This document shows, one piece after another, positions 10,557-23,744 of a DNA stretch of 64,000 bases. The notes below the pieces were generated by a model. It saw nothing but the letters and a program-made list of their open reading frames with translations, made no database searches and was not told where the DNA came from. The stretch is taken from assembly GCA_001792895.1 (NCBI GenBank), contig MARA01000008.1:930001-994000 (forward strand), read 5' to 3'. The stretch is from Lentinus brumalis. Lineage: Eukaryota; Basidiomycota; Agaricomycetes; Polyporales; Polyporaceae. The translations under genes and the position numbers were made by a program. The first letter of the stretch is position 1; each line of letters starts with the position of its first letter.

Positions 10557-10877
10557 GAGAGATGATCGTCAGGACAGCATTCCAAGGAACCGCACATACG
10601 ACGCGACGCGACGCGCGAATCGGGGCATCGGTGAGATGCTGCCTGCCGGTTCGGAGCCGCAAAGCGCGATTTACGCGGGCACATACCGATTTGCGCGCAC
10701 GAAGGGATGTATCGCGCATATTTCGCGGGAGATGGTGGTGGTTGAAGGTCAAGAGGGATCCCAGGCCCCAAAACCTGTCGAAGGCGGCGGCAGAGGCGGA
10801 GAAGCCGCCGGGCGCCCGGTTCCTCGGTCTTATCACATGGCCTTTCTCGGACCCACATGCTGGGGTTGGGGTTAATC

Positions 10878-10885
10878 TGACGTCA
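10878..10885. promoter_or_regulatory. CRE-like palindrome TGACGTCA, copy 1
   Basis: A perfect TGACGTCA, the full-site consensus for ATF/CREB-type bZIP factors, directly after a G-rich stretch (ctggggttggggtt). It is present in all three full units. The nearest start it could serve is uncertain: the PAQR-like fragment reads away from it to the left, and gene A of the next unit is too far. Confidence 0.3.
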
Positions 10886-11875
10886 CGGGTACCTCCTCGG
10901 TTCCCGACTCTGGTGAGCCTGCTCGCCGAGACGGACGACGAGCACGCATACTATACTTCAGCTTTGAGCCTGCGTGCAGAAACGCTTGGATGATCGCGCA
11001 ACAGCAATTCTGTCGCCAAGACATGCGCTGCTGGGTTTTGGGGAAGATAGACGCACACATCCTGAGCCCCACACCCCAGCAGGAGGACTGCATGTCGACA
11101 TATCACGGAGAGCTCCCAGGTCCAACTTTGACGAGAAACAAAAGACACTTCACATGTGTCATTCGAGAGCAGTTCGACTAGTGCGATACACGGTCTACAA
11201 TCTACCCGCAGTCCAAAGAGGCTACTTAGGAAGCTATAGAGTGGCGTATGCTAGCGAGCGGGCGACAAAGCAAAGAATTACATGACAACAATGATAGGCG
11301 ATAGGAGACGTGATGGATGGCGATGGGAGTGGGAGGCGGGACCGAGACGCAGACAGAAGCAGACAGACACGATGCGGAGATATGAACAGGCGATTGTCGG
11401 GGATAACCAAATAACGGAGACAAAGGCAAGGAAGAAAGAACAAAGCAACGGAATGCAGAGGGTATGTGGGTGGGCGGTGGGAAGGGGATCGCACAAGTCA
11501 AGCCATGTGCAATCAAGAAGAAGCACGTGGGCTCGAGGATCTTAGGAGAGTGAGGGACTTGGGATAGATGCGTGCGTGGGTTGCAAGATGGATGAGATGC
11601 GAATTATATATAGTAGTACAACGCGCTGTCGCGTGGGGATACGTGGGTACTTGTAGGTCCTGAGACCAAGTCCTCTTGGGCGAGCAGAATCCGCGGACGA
11701 GTCGTATGAGACATGGCGCACGTAAACTTCATGGCGGCGGAGGTAGGGAGGATATCGGAGGTGGGAGGTATGAGGATGTTTGGCGCACGTGGATTGTAGG
11801 AAAGCATGTAGAGAGCAGGGATATGTTGTACTCGCAGGCGCGATAGGATGTGGGGGACGTAGGCACGAAGGCAAC
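10886..11875. other. Spacer between units, copy 1/2
   Basis: About 1 kb with no supported gene. The minus-strand reading that runs into it from gene A is removed by splicing. From about 11290 rightward the sequence belongs to the segment shared, with divergence, by the fourth partial copy. Confidence 0.5.
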
Positions 11876-12693
11876 CTAGAAGACGACGTCGGAGAAGCGC
11901 TCGACGCTCGATCCGCGAGCGGAGGCGTAGCGCTGGCTTGCCGGCGAGGGCGTCGAGAACGTGAACGCGGAGTAGATCCGCTTGCGCTCGGGGGTCGAGA
12001 AAACGGTCCCGATGGCCGCGGGGGCAGGCGAAGACGCGACGGGGGAATGGTCAGGAGTGGTCGGCTGCTCGACCTTGTCTTCCGAGAGCTGAACCTTCGA
12101 AGCAAGACAGCATCAGCTAACGGTGGCGTTCGCCGCGGTACCACACGTACCTTCTCCTCAGCAATCTTCTGGACACGCGCCAGCAAGTCCTCCGACATCA
12201 CCGCCTGCTCGTAGGCCTCGGAGATGTCCGCGAGAGGGAGGACGGTGAGCTCCTTGCACTTGGCGTCGATCGCGATCTGGTCGAGCACCTCAAGCTCCTC
12301 GCCCTCCTCGGCAAGACGCGGGAGCGACGGCTCACGGCGGGTGCGCTTCGAGGTTGAACGCTTCGATGAGCCCGACCGCTTCGTCTTCTTGTCCGAGACG
12401 GGCTTGCTCGAAGACGAGGACAGCTTCTTCGTCTTCTCGCCCAGCGGACGGGGCTTCTTGCTTGGGGAGACCGGCTGAGCCTTCACAGCGAGGGTGTTCT
12501 TACGCTTCTTGCCGAGCACTTGCTCGGAGAGCGCACGACATCCCGAGAGGGGGTCGTGGTTCTCCTTGTCCGCGACGTAAACCAGGAGGGGGCCGGAGGG
12601 GGTGACGGCGATGGTGGTGGTTGGGCCTTCTTCGGCCACCGGGGCCTCGAAGTGACCTCTGAAGATAGTAAAAGCACGTGCGGTGGCAGCCAT
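11876..12693 (-). CDS. Gene A: KEN-box protein, copy 2
   Basis: Exons 12151-12693 and 11876-12094. The sequence and intron match copy 1 and encode the same 253-residue protein with KEN at 43-45. It lies exactly across the junction between units 1 and 2, because the unit phase is set at the gene A stop. Confidence 0.8.
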
Positions 12694-13950
12694 AGATGCT
12701 AGCTAGTGTGGGTTGCAGGTGGATCGTTGGGGGAGGTGAGGCAATGAGGGGGCGTGGTTGCGGCGTGGCGAAGACCGACAGAGACTGCGGGGATTAGCTG
12801 GGAGAGTGAAGGGAAGTGCTGAGCAGCCGCGGCAGACATGAGGACGACGGCGACGGCGACGAGGAGGAGTCTCGCGGTGGTCGACGTCGACGCTGAGAGA
12901 GGACTTGGATTCAACATTGCCCGGGTTCCACATTTGGAACTCAGCAGCCAATCAACGACGTGCGCCGACGCCACACCCGCGCTCGCACTCGGTCGCTGCC
13001 CCGATCTCTGTGTTCGCTCGCCCTCGCTTTCCCTCTCGCCGCTGCCTGCCCTCTCTCTGCATGCGCACACACGGTCCGTCTCTCGCTCGTCCACTCCTTC
13101 TCGCCCGGGCTTCGACTGCAGTAGCATATATGCGTGCAATCCATCGAGCTCGATGTATGCACTACACTACTCGACATCACATCTGTGCTAGCCCTCTGGT
13201 CGCTGCCCTGCTTGACCCAGCACTCCGCGCGCATGCTCAGTCTCCTCTCCAGTCGCGTGCTCCCGGCGCCGTACTGGACGTCGCCCCTCATCCCGCCATT
13301 TGCCCGCCTCGCGCTCGCGTCCGTTCTCTCAACATGTCGACTCGGGTCGCGCCGCACGCCTTCGCGCCACGGTAAGCACCCTCTCACTCAGTGCAGTCTG
13401 GCCACTTAAACAAGGCACCCACTGACCCAAATCGCGCAGTCCGCATCTCCCCGACGAAGCCCGACCTGCGTGAGCCTGACCGCGTGCCAGAAGTACACGC
13501 GTGACGCGTCGTACCGTCCGAGATGGCCTGCACCCGCCCTCCACTAGCCATCTCGCACAGCACCTCGCGCCCCGACTATCGGTGCACCCGCGATCCTCGC
13601 TCGATGGCGAGCACAATCGGAACCCCGGACGCTGCGACACCCAGCACCCATCACGCCGCACTCAGCACTCAACCCTCGCCCTTCCGACCGCCGACCCCGC
13701 CGGCACGCCGCTGCGAACCTGCGCCTCGCACGACACGAACATCTTTGCAGCCGCCGACTCTCACACAGACTTGATGCACACAACGCCGGACCCGCTGCCG
13801 TTGGGCACGCCGCGTGTCCCGAGCTTCAATCACGATCTTGAGCACGACATGGCGGCTACCCGGTGTACATTTCACCGTCAGCAGCGTGTCAGCGAGACGA
13901 CGGGACGACTCACGGCGTGCCAGCCCGGCGTCCTCTAGTTCTGTCAAGTG

Positions 13951-15170
13951 CAAAGGTGCGTCATACAATGCGCGAGCTTCGAGGAATGTCGAAAACTTAC
14001 TGTGCATCGTGCAGTGCCGCGCTCGCTCTCGGCCGTCCCTATCGCACAGTCACAGGATGAGCACGAGCACACGACGACGAGAGGTACGTCTCACGCACCA
14101 GCAAGTCTTCGTGCACCGTCGCACGCGTACGACTTCAAGGCCGTCGGGACTTCGACCGCGGCTACCTGCGTGCGTGCAGCGTTCACGTCAGGATCGCTCT
14201 GTGCAAACGTCGGGACGACTCACCGATGGCACGAGACCGACGGCGAGCGTCGAGGCGTTCTGTCCAGGAACAAGGTACGTCAACGGTGCGTCGACGCAAA
14301 TCGCTAACTTACTTTGCGTTTGGCAGTGCCGCGCTCGCTCCGGGATGTCCCTGTCCCACGGAATGAGCACGAGCGGGCGACGAGGAGAGGAACCGGTCAG
14401 TATTCGTACAGATCGCAGGCGCACGACTTCGCGGCCGTCCGGACTTCGACCGCGGCTACCGTGCATGTCAGAATCGCTATGCGCAGACGTCGGGGCCACT
14501 CACCAATGGTAAGAGGCCGACGGCGACGAGTTCTGTCGAGGACCAAGGTGCGTCAGACAGTGCGCGAGCATCGACAAAAACCGCTGACTTACTTTGCGTT
14601 TGGCAGTGCCGCGCTCGCTCCGGGAGGTCCCTGTCCCTGTCCCACGGAATGAGCACGAGCGGGCGACGAGGAGAGGTACGGCGCACGTACCGGTAAGTCT
14701 TCGTGCATGACTGCACGACTTTGATGCTGACTAGCTCGTTTTTTGAAGCCCTATCCTGGCCACCTACCTGCGCGTGCGATGTGCATGTCAATAGCGCTGC
14801 ATAGAGACAGCGGGACGACTCACCGCTCGACGGGCACTCCGGGGTGAAGGGGGTCTGTCACTGTCAGTGGGAAGGTGCGTCAGACGGTGCGTGGATGCTC
14901 GACGAAGACCGACCGCTCACCGAGAAGAGCGTCGCAACAGACTCCAAGTGCGGCGCGGCAGAGAGCTGCGTGCATGTCGACGGCGCGCTATGCGCTTCGG
15001 TCTTCGACTCTGGATGGTGAGCACGAAGGTACGTCAGTGCGCTGGGCTCGAGTGATGACTCACTAGCAGCAGTGCCTCGCTCGCTCCGGGCTGAGGCTGT
15101 CCGTGTATATGGTGGTGAGCACGAGACAGCGGTGAGGCAGGTACGTCGGACGTACCGGTAAGTGGCTGCG
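13951..15170 (+). repeat. Array 1 modules, copy 2
   Basis: The same four modules as in unit 1, with exon-like blocks at 14015, 14327, 14607 and 15073. No difference from copy 1 was seen in this stretch. Confidence 0.5.
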
Positions 15171-17690
15171 AAGACTCGTCGCCAGTGAATTGCGATGGCG
15201 ACGACCTGTCGTGGAGAACATCGAGCTCAGTCTGCGGAGAGGTGAGTGCGCACCAGCGGCGATGATGCGAGGGCTCACATACAGGACGACGACGTGGGGC
15301 TCGTCTCGCTCGCAAGAGCAGCGCGGTGCCCTGCACACAAGCGAACGGTAAGCTCGAACCCGGCATGCCGCATCTGAGGAGCACGTACCAGCGAGGAGCC
15401 CAGGTCACGGTCACGACGGCAACCGAAGGGCGGTCGGCGTGGATGAGGTCGGGTCGGAGGCAGCGTGTATCGTCACGCTGGTAAGGACGAGAGGGCTCAG
15501 GGGAAAGAGGGAGAGTGGCGGAGCCATGCACGACGTGACGGCGGGTGCCAGGCTGATATGTGACTGTTGCCCCGCCGGCCAGTACCCTCGCCGCTTCGCG
15601 CGGCATGCCGAGTCTCGACCCAGACTGTGGCATGATGTATTCTGCAGACGGGGTTATGGAGAAACCCCGCCGTTTCCGCATAACCTCGTCCGCTCACTCG
15701 GGCATGCTCTCACGGTCGACGGAGCAGACGGCGGGCAGTATTGTCGACTCGTCGCATTTCAGGGTCCCGCGCGAGAACCTCGAGTGCGTGGCCAATGGCA
15801 GCGTGCCAACGCCGACTCGCAGGTCTCGAGTGTCTTTGTGGACCCTGAATGATTACGACAGAGTCTGGGCGAGACTCGGAGCATGCGTGCCCATGTTCTC
15901 GCACAGACTCCGTATCTTCTGGCGAGTGCCGGCCAGCTTCTGAGACGTTAGGCAGGGGCAGTTGCATGCGGCGAGTATGTTTCAGGAGGGCTCTGTTCGG
16001 TACGGTGTAACGGCGCCCTCGACTCGGACTTCGAGGTTCGCGTGTCATCCTTTGCGCTCATTGCCCGGTAGGTCCTCTTGTCGTAGATGGTCGTGTCGAA
16101 TGCAACAGAATCTGTGAACCAAGTATCCAGTCAGTGCGCAAGACTCGAGTGCAGAATGCGATACGACGCACGGAGAATATGCGTGCCTTGCGCCCAAGCC
16201 GCCGATTGAGCTTCCATTCACGCTGAACCTCTCCGCACAGGGTCCTCGGGAGTCGGGAGGCAGTATCTACATCCATGACGCAGCACCGGTCATCGGTCGA
16301 TCGGTCGCACGGACGCCCACATTCTAATTTCTTGTCTGGACCGCCGGAAGAGCGGAGACCTTGTCTCCATGGCTTTGAGGATCGAGATGTGGCAGGTGGG
16401 TGCGGTGGGTGTGCTTCTCGTGGGTGCGATGCTCGTCGGTCCCCGGCCTTCCCAGAACGATATCTGTTTGTCTTGCGGACCTGCTTGTAGACTATAGTCA
16501 GCATTTGTTTTGCGCGCAATACAGTCTTTGTTGCTCAAACATCTGTGTGAAGTGGGATACAGTCTGCTCTTGGGATATTGCAACATGGTTGATCTCCCAC
16601 CCATTGTCTCCGTGCAGGGTCCTCGGATGCGGGAAGAATGTTTGAACGGCTGTGCATTGCTTCCGGACGGGGTTATCTGTCAGGTACAAGTGGTGCTTCT
16701 CTGCAACGGGCTCCTCAGGATGATATCTCCGTGGGTATCCTCACTGGTGGGTTTCTGCACTTACAGGCTCCTCTGTATCGAGGACGAGCCAGCTCAATAT
16801 GCAGAAACTTACTCAATAGCATGCAGACGTGATCTGAATTACTGAGCAGTAAGTCCAGGGGATGCAAGCCCTCCTCATCACATTGCCATGCAGATATGAT
16901 CCCTAATGTGGGAAAGCGGAGGCTCAAGAATTAAAGAAGCTGCATTCAGGGTCTCCTGAGAAGCAGACAGAATTGACATCTTAGATTGTAGTAGGTGCCT
17001 TTGCCGCAGCAGCTCTGCGCAAGCCGAGATCAAAGCCGCTTTTACGCAGTGTGTACCTAATAATGGTCTGGATCGAAGGCTGAGTATCATTCCGGTGTTA
17101 CGACATTCTCTTGGAATGGCAGATGACATGGTAAGACCCTAAGCTCAGCCTAAGAATTGTGCAAGTGTGCAAGGAGTGTACATCCTTACTTAACCACAAG
17201 TCAGTCAAGTCACAAGTGAGACTCGCCATACCAGTGCTGGACAAGCCAGCGTGCATGATATAATATTGCAGACAGCTCTTGAACAGTGCAGCTGTGGTAG
17301 AACCGTGGCCCAGAATACTATTCACCGGCACAGGTACCCGTGAATCATTGGAAGTCAGCATGACACTGAAGTCCGAGTCCCACGCCCATGCGGCATCATG
17401 GTTCCCGAAAGTCCATGCTGCGAACACACTGAGTTCCCCCGCTTCTTGGACAAATATGGACACGGGCGGTGTGCGCAAGCGTGCGCCGGACCCTGCAATG
17501 GATTCCCGACAAGCTGCAGGCAATTCCGTCCGCTGAAGCCGCCGCTGCACATCATGACGGCGGTCTGCACATGGGGAGGGAAGTGCAAAAATATATTCGC
17601 TCAATCAAGCTTAGTACAAAGGCTTTACCCGTATGTTTCGTGCTCCGTCCGCCTCGCTGTTCACTACAAATCACCACCGCCCACTCAGCC

Positions 17691-18654
17691 ATGAGCTCGC
17701 CTCCATCCGTCGCTGAACCCGCCGCCGACGAGCCCTATGAGGTGCCCGACGTGCCACTTGAGCACCAGAAGCAATGGCTGTGTCAAAAGAAGAAGCGCAA
17801 CCGTCTCCGCACCGAGCTCCGGGTGCGAATGTGGTACAGACTCTGTGAGTACAGCCGTCCGCAGGCTCATCTCGCGTCCGCCGCTGACTTGAGCAGATCA
17901 ACTCACTGGCGTGTTCGACCCGTTCGGGATGCGCTGGACGAACAGCCTGTTTCTGAGCGTCATCGTGCGTAAATATCGGTGCGGCATGAGGGGCTGGCCG
18001 CCAGACATCCCCTTCCAGAACCTTGGCTACTTCGGGAAGGCCGAACCACTCGAGAAGCTCCTTGAGCTGTGGGAGAAAGGCACGCTTCGCATCGTCAAGC
18101 TCACTGACGACGAGTGCGCTCGGGCGGCGGAGAACCCCGAGAGCGTCCTTCCCAACACAACTCTCCAGCCGCCGCCGCCGCCACGCCCGCAGACCCCGGA
18201 GATGCGCGTCGTCCCACTCGTCTTCCACCCTGTCGACTTCCACGAGCTCTCGCAGCCGTCCGCGGCGAGCACGTCCACGTCTATGCCTCTTGTGTTGACC
18301 ACCACGGCGCGGCCCCCGAAGCGCAAGCGCAAGCAGCGCTGCGATACGAAGCTGTCCCGGACGCGGAACCTTCGGTACGGCCGCGGTGTGAAGAGCAGGG
18401 AATATGTATACGACGAGGAGAGCGGCGGCGAGTGGGAGCCGAGCCCGAAGCGCTTCCGCGAGGCTCTCTCGGACGACTTCATCGAGGAGTTCCCTGCTGA
18501 ATCCGCCGTCGACATGGAGACTGAGGTTGAGGACGACATCGAGGAGTTCACGGAGGCAGAGGCTGAGGAGGAGGATGAGATCGAGTCGGCAAGTGAGAGC
18601 GGGCTGCTCGCCGAGGAGTCGGACGCTGTCGAGGCCGAGAGCGACGTCGAGTAG
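17691..18654 (+). CDS. Gene B: GWPPDIPF-motif protein, copy 2
   Basis: Exons 17691-17844 and 17897-18654. It encodes the same 303-residue protein as copy 1, with the same 52-nt intron and upstream TATA-like run at 17587-17597. Confidence 0.8.
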
Positions 18655-19155
18655 CGGGCAGAAATGTACATTTCAGTCTCTTGATTATTTTGGTGCTCGC
18701 ACCGCTCGCTGTGCACGTCGGGAAGCTCGGTATCGAGGTTATCTTCTTGTCTCTTGCATCCGTAGTGTAGCCTATACTGTAATCAGCAATCAGTCGATTC
18801 GCCGCTGCACGACACCCGATGCGCATCGAGCAATGCGGAGACGTCCGAAGCCAAGGCAGCGGGACTTCGCGTGAGAAATGCTGGACTTGAAGCCTGGAAT
18901 AGAGACGATACGACGTTAGATCTGAAGATGCCGCAGGCCCAGGCAGCGGGCGAAGAGCTGACGTACCAAATGGTGTTAAGCGAGGGCGACCCACGAAGGT
19001 CAACACGCCACGTCGACGCATCTCTTCTTCTTACCTTCCACTCCCCCACTTCTTCCTCCCCCATTGCGACGTTCCCCTCCGTCCTCCGTCCTCCTCCGAC
19101 CTCGTCGCTCCCGCTATGACTTGTCACCGCTCGAAGCTCTAGCCTGTCCTCGAGC

Positions 19156-21953
19156 ATGATGTGAGTATGCATGGTCGATGCACATCGCTTTGACGACGAC
19201 GCTCACCTTCTGCTCAGCTGCGCAACGAAGGATGTCACGACTGATCAGCTATCCGCGGCTGCTGGCCACTTGGCCCGACGCAAGTCCGCCAAGATGACCT
19301 CGACTCATCGACTCGGTACGTGGTAGTTCCTCTTGTGACGAGCACGATGAGATGCTGACGATCCTGTGCTATATAGGTCAAGTATGGTCCGAGGCGTTTT
19401 CGCGCTCGAGGCATGGCTGCTCTGTCAGCTCTGGAAGTAACCGGTTAGTTCATCAGTCGTATTCCCGGACCAGTAGGATGAGACTAACGTGCTGCTCGTG
19501 TGGTAGGAGGTCGTCAGGGATGACGGCGCAGAAATGCTACGAATCGTCGGCGACGTTGCACAGCGGTGGTTGCACGGGATGCCGTGCACGCTGCCGCGAT
19601 AAGGACGTCGTGACGCCGGCTTCGTGCTTCTGTAAGTCGTCTTCTCCACGTAGCGTTCCGTCATCGTGGTTCTGAATGTCCGTCCTCGGCAGAAGATGGA
19701 TGTTCAGTGCAGGAGTACATCCGAGTACATCCTCCTGCTTCGTCCGGAGTGGCGCGACTTGAACGCGACGGTATGACTCGTGCATCCGGAGGTCGCGATC
19801 CTTCTGCACCATGATCCCATCACCCATCCTATCCCGGAACCAGCCCACCTCGGTGACCGTGGCATCGCTCGGCACTCTAGACGATGCGCTCGCGGTCGCC
19901 GAGCTCGTCTGGGTCTGGTATGTCTGTCGTGCCAGCTCACGAGACAAAGGGTCAGTTCTCTCTGCCTCCTACCTAGTGCAAGTACTCACGAGCTGTCTAT
20001 CTTCTAGAGTCGAACGTTGCCGTGGGTCGAGCTTGTCGTCGAGCATACAAGTAAGACCAGTGGAGTGCCGGGCGTGCTCGGGGCTGGCCGCCGGTGTCTT
20101 GGTCGTGCTTTCGTAAGTCGCACTCATCTTGAACCTTCGTCTGGTGTGCTGAACGCGCGCCCTCAGCAGAAGGCCGTTGTGCGCTCCATGTGCTGTGCCA
20201 TGCAAGTACATCGTCGGTGCGCTTCGTCTCGGGCATGACACGACGGCAGGGCTCGTGCACGCGGAAATTGCGGACCTTCTGCACCATGATCCTATGACGG
20301 CGTCCAGTACGTCGCTGACTGGCTGTTCGTGGTCTGGTATGTGTCAAGTCTGCCGCACAAGAAGAGACAGGTCAGATGTCGCGCACTTGAGCAACACTAT
20401 GAAGCCCGAGACTCACCGACCGTCCAACTGCCCAGGTTCGTATGTCGCGGTCGGTTGAGCTTGAGCTTAGAGGCGTAAGACTGGCCGACTGCGGCGCAGT
20501 GCTGCAACCTCACCGTGGCAGATGCAAGAGCCGCGTGGCAACGTGAAGGTGAGCCCGCATATTGCCTTCGTGCTTCCAGGACTAGGCCGTGCGTCGTGTC
20601 GGTCTGCGAGCCGACATGACCTCTCGAGTTCGAGGAACTGTGTTCGGGCTTGGTGGCGGACTGCTCGCTGCCGCTCCGAGCCCTTGGCAGGTCAGCGGCG
20701 GGCTGTTGGGAGACAAGATCTCCGCACTGTCCTGGCATCGCATTGCTGCCCGTTGTGTGCTTTACTGATCGGCCCCTTCGAGGCCCGGGCTAGCGATTGC
20801 GGATCGTCTGCACCACGATTCTATCGCCCATCCTATCTCCGTCGCGGCCGCGGACCGTGTGCAGGGCCTTCAGCCGTTGTCTGTGCTATGGAACTTCGTG
20901 ACAGAGGTTAGTGCTCTCTCACTTCGACCACTGTGACCGGCACAAGACTTACGAGCAGTTCACCACACAGAATAGACCGTCGGTCGAGCCTTGAACATAC
21001 GAGTAAGACAAGCCGGCAGCGCAGTGCCCTGCAATCTCGGAGCTCGGTACAGTACAGGTAAGTCTGTGCTTCGTCGTCGCATATCCGGGGCGACGCCATG
21101 CCTCTCGACGGTCAGCGGCTCGACACATGTTGCGTCCGGGGCATCGTGCTCGAGATCCGTATGCCAGCACGCTGCTGCGCCGTCGGCATGTCCGGCCGGT
21201 TCAGTACGCGTTCTCCGCGCTGTCCTCTCGCCGTCTCTCCGGGTCCCGGGTGCGCACACTACTGACCGAAGACCGCTTCCAGGGCGCGATATCGCGCATG
21301 GCAAGCCGCGAGTTGCTGTGCGGCGCGGCACAAGTCTGTCAAACAATCGGGACTGGCACTGGATGGAGAGGTCAGTCTATCATCTGCAGCAGTACCTCGA
21401 GCACGGAACTCACCCCATATCCCTGTCTAGTTCACTGGCACCCGCGGAGTCTTCGAGCTCGAGGCTTGGCACTGCGCTCGTCCAGGTGCCGGGCGCGTTT
21501 CTCACTGAGGTTTGCGGCTCGCGGCGTTCTCGACGATCCGCTACGCCAGGTATGGACCCGGCTCGAGTGCATTTCCTGGCACGACGTCGGCTGCTGGGTG
21601 CAACGCTCCTGGAGAAAAGGGTGAGTACTTTGCGTTCTCGCTTCTGAGGGAAAGATGGCGCTCACGCTCGGGTACAGAAGCCGTTGTGGGCGAGCGGCGG
21701 TCGACGCCGGGTTTGTGCGGGTCCATCCCGAGCGATTTGGCTCCGTTTTCTGGCACGGCGCGGTGCACCTTATACGAGACGTCCGAGTCCTCGAGCGGCA
21801 TCACTGGGATAACGGTGAGTACTTGAAGCTCCTGCTCCGTTCCGAAAGCCGACACTCACTCACCCACGCGGACCAGGAGACGTCGGTGACGAGTTGCAGG
21901 GCGTCTCCGGGTGCTCAAAGCGTGCCTGGCATCGCGAGCTGGTGGTGCGCTAG
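19156..21953 (+). repeat. Array 2 modules, copy 2
   Basis: The same diverged small-gene modules as 7287-10084 in unit 1, without visible change inside the array. Confidence 0.5.
21283..21953 (+). CDS. Last module of array 2, copy 2
   Basis: Same five in-frame exon-like blocks as 9414-10084, shifted by 11,869: 21283-21370, 21431-21485, 21550-21620, 21678-21814 and 21877-21953. The Trp/His-rich product and its stop are unchanged. Confidence 0.35.
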
Positions 21954-22241
21954 GAGGAGATGGGAAGTAGCTGCCTGGAGGACGAAGCAGGGGTCAGCGC
22001 GGCGTCGTAGCAGAGACAGTCCTGTAGTAGCACGCACTCTGAATGCATGTCTTCCCGCCCCACCGAGTCCCTGCACTCCAGCGCAGTCCTGTCCCTATCC
22101 CAACCCCAGCGTCCCTTCCACCCGCTGTGCCAATCCCGCTGTCCCATCCCCACTATCCCATCCCCCAGACGTCCTTGAGTCCACGATCTCTTCTCTGGCA
22201 CTTGCGTCGCCAGCACGAGCGCTCGCCAGGCACGCAGAAGA

Positions 22242-22425
22242 CGCATAGCCGCGGTAGATGGTTGCACCTTGGAAGAAAACTCGTTGTCTCTCTGCCACTC
22301 GGGGATCTCCAACCAAGTCAGCGTCTTGCTCGATGTCTTGCTACGGGTGCCGCTGTCGACCTCATTGACGGCAACTGTGTGTGTGGGCTGCCCGTTCGGG
22401 CCCTTGACGTCGCTTGCCTGCGCGG
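22242..22425 (-). pseudogene. PAQR/ADIPOR-like fragment, copy 2
   Basis: Same fragment as in copy 1, but the G-run at its 5' side has three G instead of four. This opens the minus-strand frame so that it reads from 22705 through the PAQR-like segment to 21950 without a stop. The open frame still lacks any membrane helix and still carries the 17-bp insertion before IYRGY. The long ORF is therefore not evidence for a working receptor. Confidence 0.45.
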
Positions 22426-22746
22426 GAGAGATGATCGTCAGGACAGCATTCCAAGGAACCGCACATACGACGCGACGCGACGCGCGAATCGGGGCATCGG
22501 TGAGATGCTGCCTGCCGGTTCGGAGCCGCAAAGCGCGATTTACGCGGGCACATACCGATTTGCGCGCACGAAGGGATGTATCGCGCATATTTCGCGGGAG
22601 ATGGTGGTGGTTGAAGGTCAAGAGGGATCCCAGGCCCCAAAACCTGTCGAAGGCGGCGGCAGAGGCGGAGAAGCCGCCGGGCGCCCGGTTCCTCGGTCTT
22701 ATCACATGGCCTTTCTCGGACCCACATGCTGGGGTTGGGGTTAATC

Positions 22747-22754
22747 TGACGTCA
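22747..22754. promoter_or_regulatory. CRE-like palindrome TGACGTCA, copy 2
   Basis: Perfect bZIP full site in the same position as in units 1 and 3. Confidence 0.3.
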
Positions 22755-23744
22755 CGGGTACCTCCTCGGTTCCCGACTCTGGTGAGCCTGCTCGCCGAGA
22801 CGGACGACGAGCACGCATACTATACTTCAGCTTTGAGCCTGCGTGCAGAAACGCTTGGATGATCGCGCAACAGCAATTCTGTCGCCAAGACATGCGCTGC
22901 TGGGTTTTGGGGAAGATAGACGCACACATCCTGAGCCCCACACCCCAGCAGGAGGACTGCATGTCGACATATCACGGAGAGCTCCCAGGTCCAACTTTGA
23001 CGAGAAACAAAAGACACTTCACATGTGTCATTCGAGAGCAGTTCGACTAGTGCGATACACGGTCTACAATCTACCCGCAGTCCAAAGAGGCTACTTAGGA
23101 AGCTATAGAGTGGCGTATGCTAGCGAGCGGGCGACAAAGCAAAGAATTACATGACAACAATGATAGGCGATAGGAGACGTGATGGATGGCGATGGGAGTG
23201 GGAGGCGGGACCGAGACGCAGACAGAAGCAGACAGACACGATGCGGAGATATGAACAGGCGATTGTCGGGGATAACCAAATAACGGAGACAAAGGCAAGG
23301 AAGAAAGAACAAAGCAACGGAATGCAGAGGGTATGTGGGTGGGCGGTGGGAAGGGGATCGCACAAGTCAAGCCATGTGCAATCAAGAAGAAGCACGTGGG
23401 CTCGAGGATCTTAGGAGAGTGAGGGACTTGGGATAGATGCGTGCGTGGGTTGCAAGATGGATGAGATGCGAATTATATATAGTAGTACAACGCGCTGTCG
23501 CGTGGGGATACGTGGGTACTTGTAGGTCCTGAGACCAAGTCCTCTTGGGCGAGCAGAATCCGCGGACGAGTCGTATGAGACATGGCGCACGTAAACTTCA
23601 TGGCGGCGGAGGTAGGGAGGATATCGGAGGTGGGAGGTATGAGGATGTTTGGCGCACGTGGATTGTAGGAAAGCATGTAGAGAGCAGGGATATGTTGTAC
23701 TCGCAGGCGCGATAGGATGTGGGGGACGTAGGCACGAAGGCAAC

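Larger units (their letters stand above)
1..11870. repeat. Tandem unit, copy 1 (11,870 bp)
   Basis: First of three nearly identical head-to-tail units. The phase is set by the window start, so the unit opens inside gene A, at its stop codon. The same sequence restarts at 11871 and 23740. Content in order: gene A (minus), array 1, gene B (plus), array 2, a PAQR-like fragment, spacer. Copy 1 differs from copies 2 and 3 in a C-run near 7188 (six against five C) and a C-run near 10190 (three against four C). Sequence to the left of the window is unseen, so this may not be the first unit of the array. Confidence 0.97.
11871..23739. repeat. Tandem unit, copy 2 (11,869 bp)
   Basis: Second full unit in the same orientation and order as copy 1. 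Visible differences are a five-C run near 19057, a four-C run near 22059 and a three-G run near 22424 (copy 1 has six, three and four). All are homopolymer length changes. Confidence 0.97.

Noticed and set aside
9786..10565. 259-codon plus-strand ORF at the end of array 2
   Set aside because: It runs through a good GTGAGT-CAG intron and continues into proline-rich spacer. The spliced reading ends at 10084 with module-like sequence.
10860..10875. Telomere-like ctggggttggggtt
   Set aside because: Only two units, embedded in unique sequence, and not the TTAGGG repeat of basidiomycetes.
11542..12693. Single 383-codon minus-strand reading of gene A without an intron
   Set aside because: A consensus 56-nt intron removes its tail. 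The spliced C terminus has coherent motifs and also recurs in gene A', while the unspliced tail is Ser/Arg/Pro low-complexity sequence.
21950..22705. 251-codon minus-strand ORF present only in copy 2
   Set aside because: It depends on one missing G in a homopolymer and lacks the membrane helices of the family it resembles.
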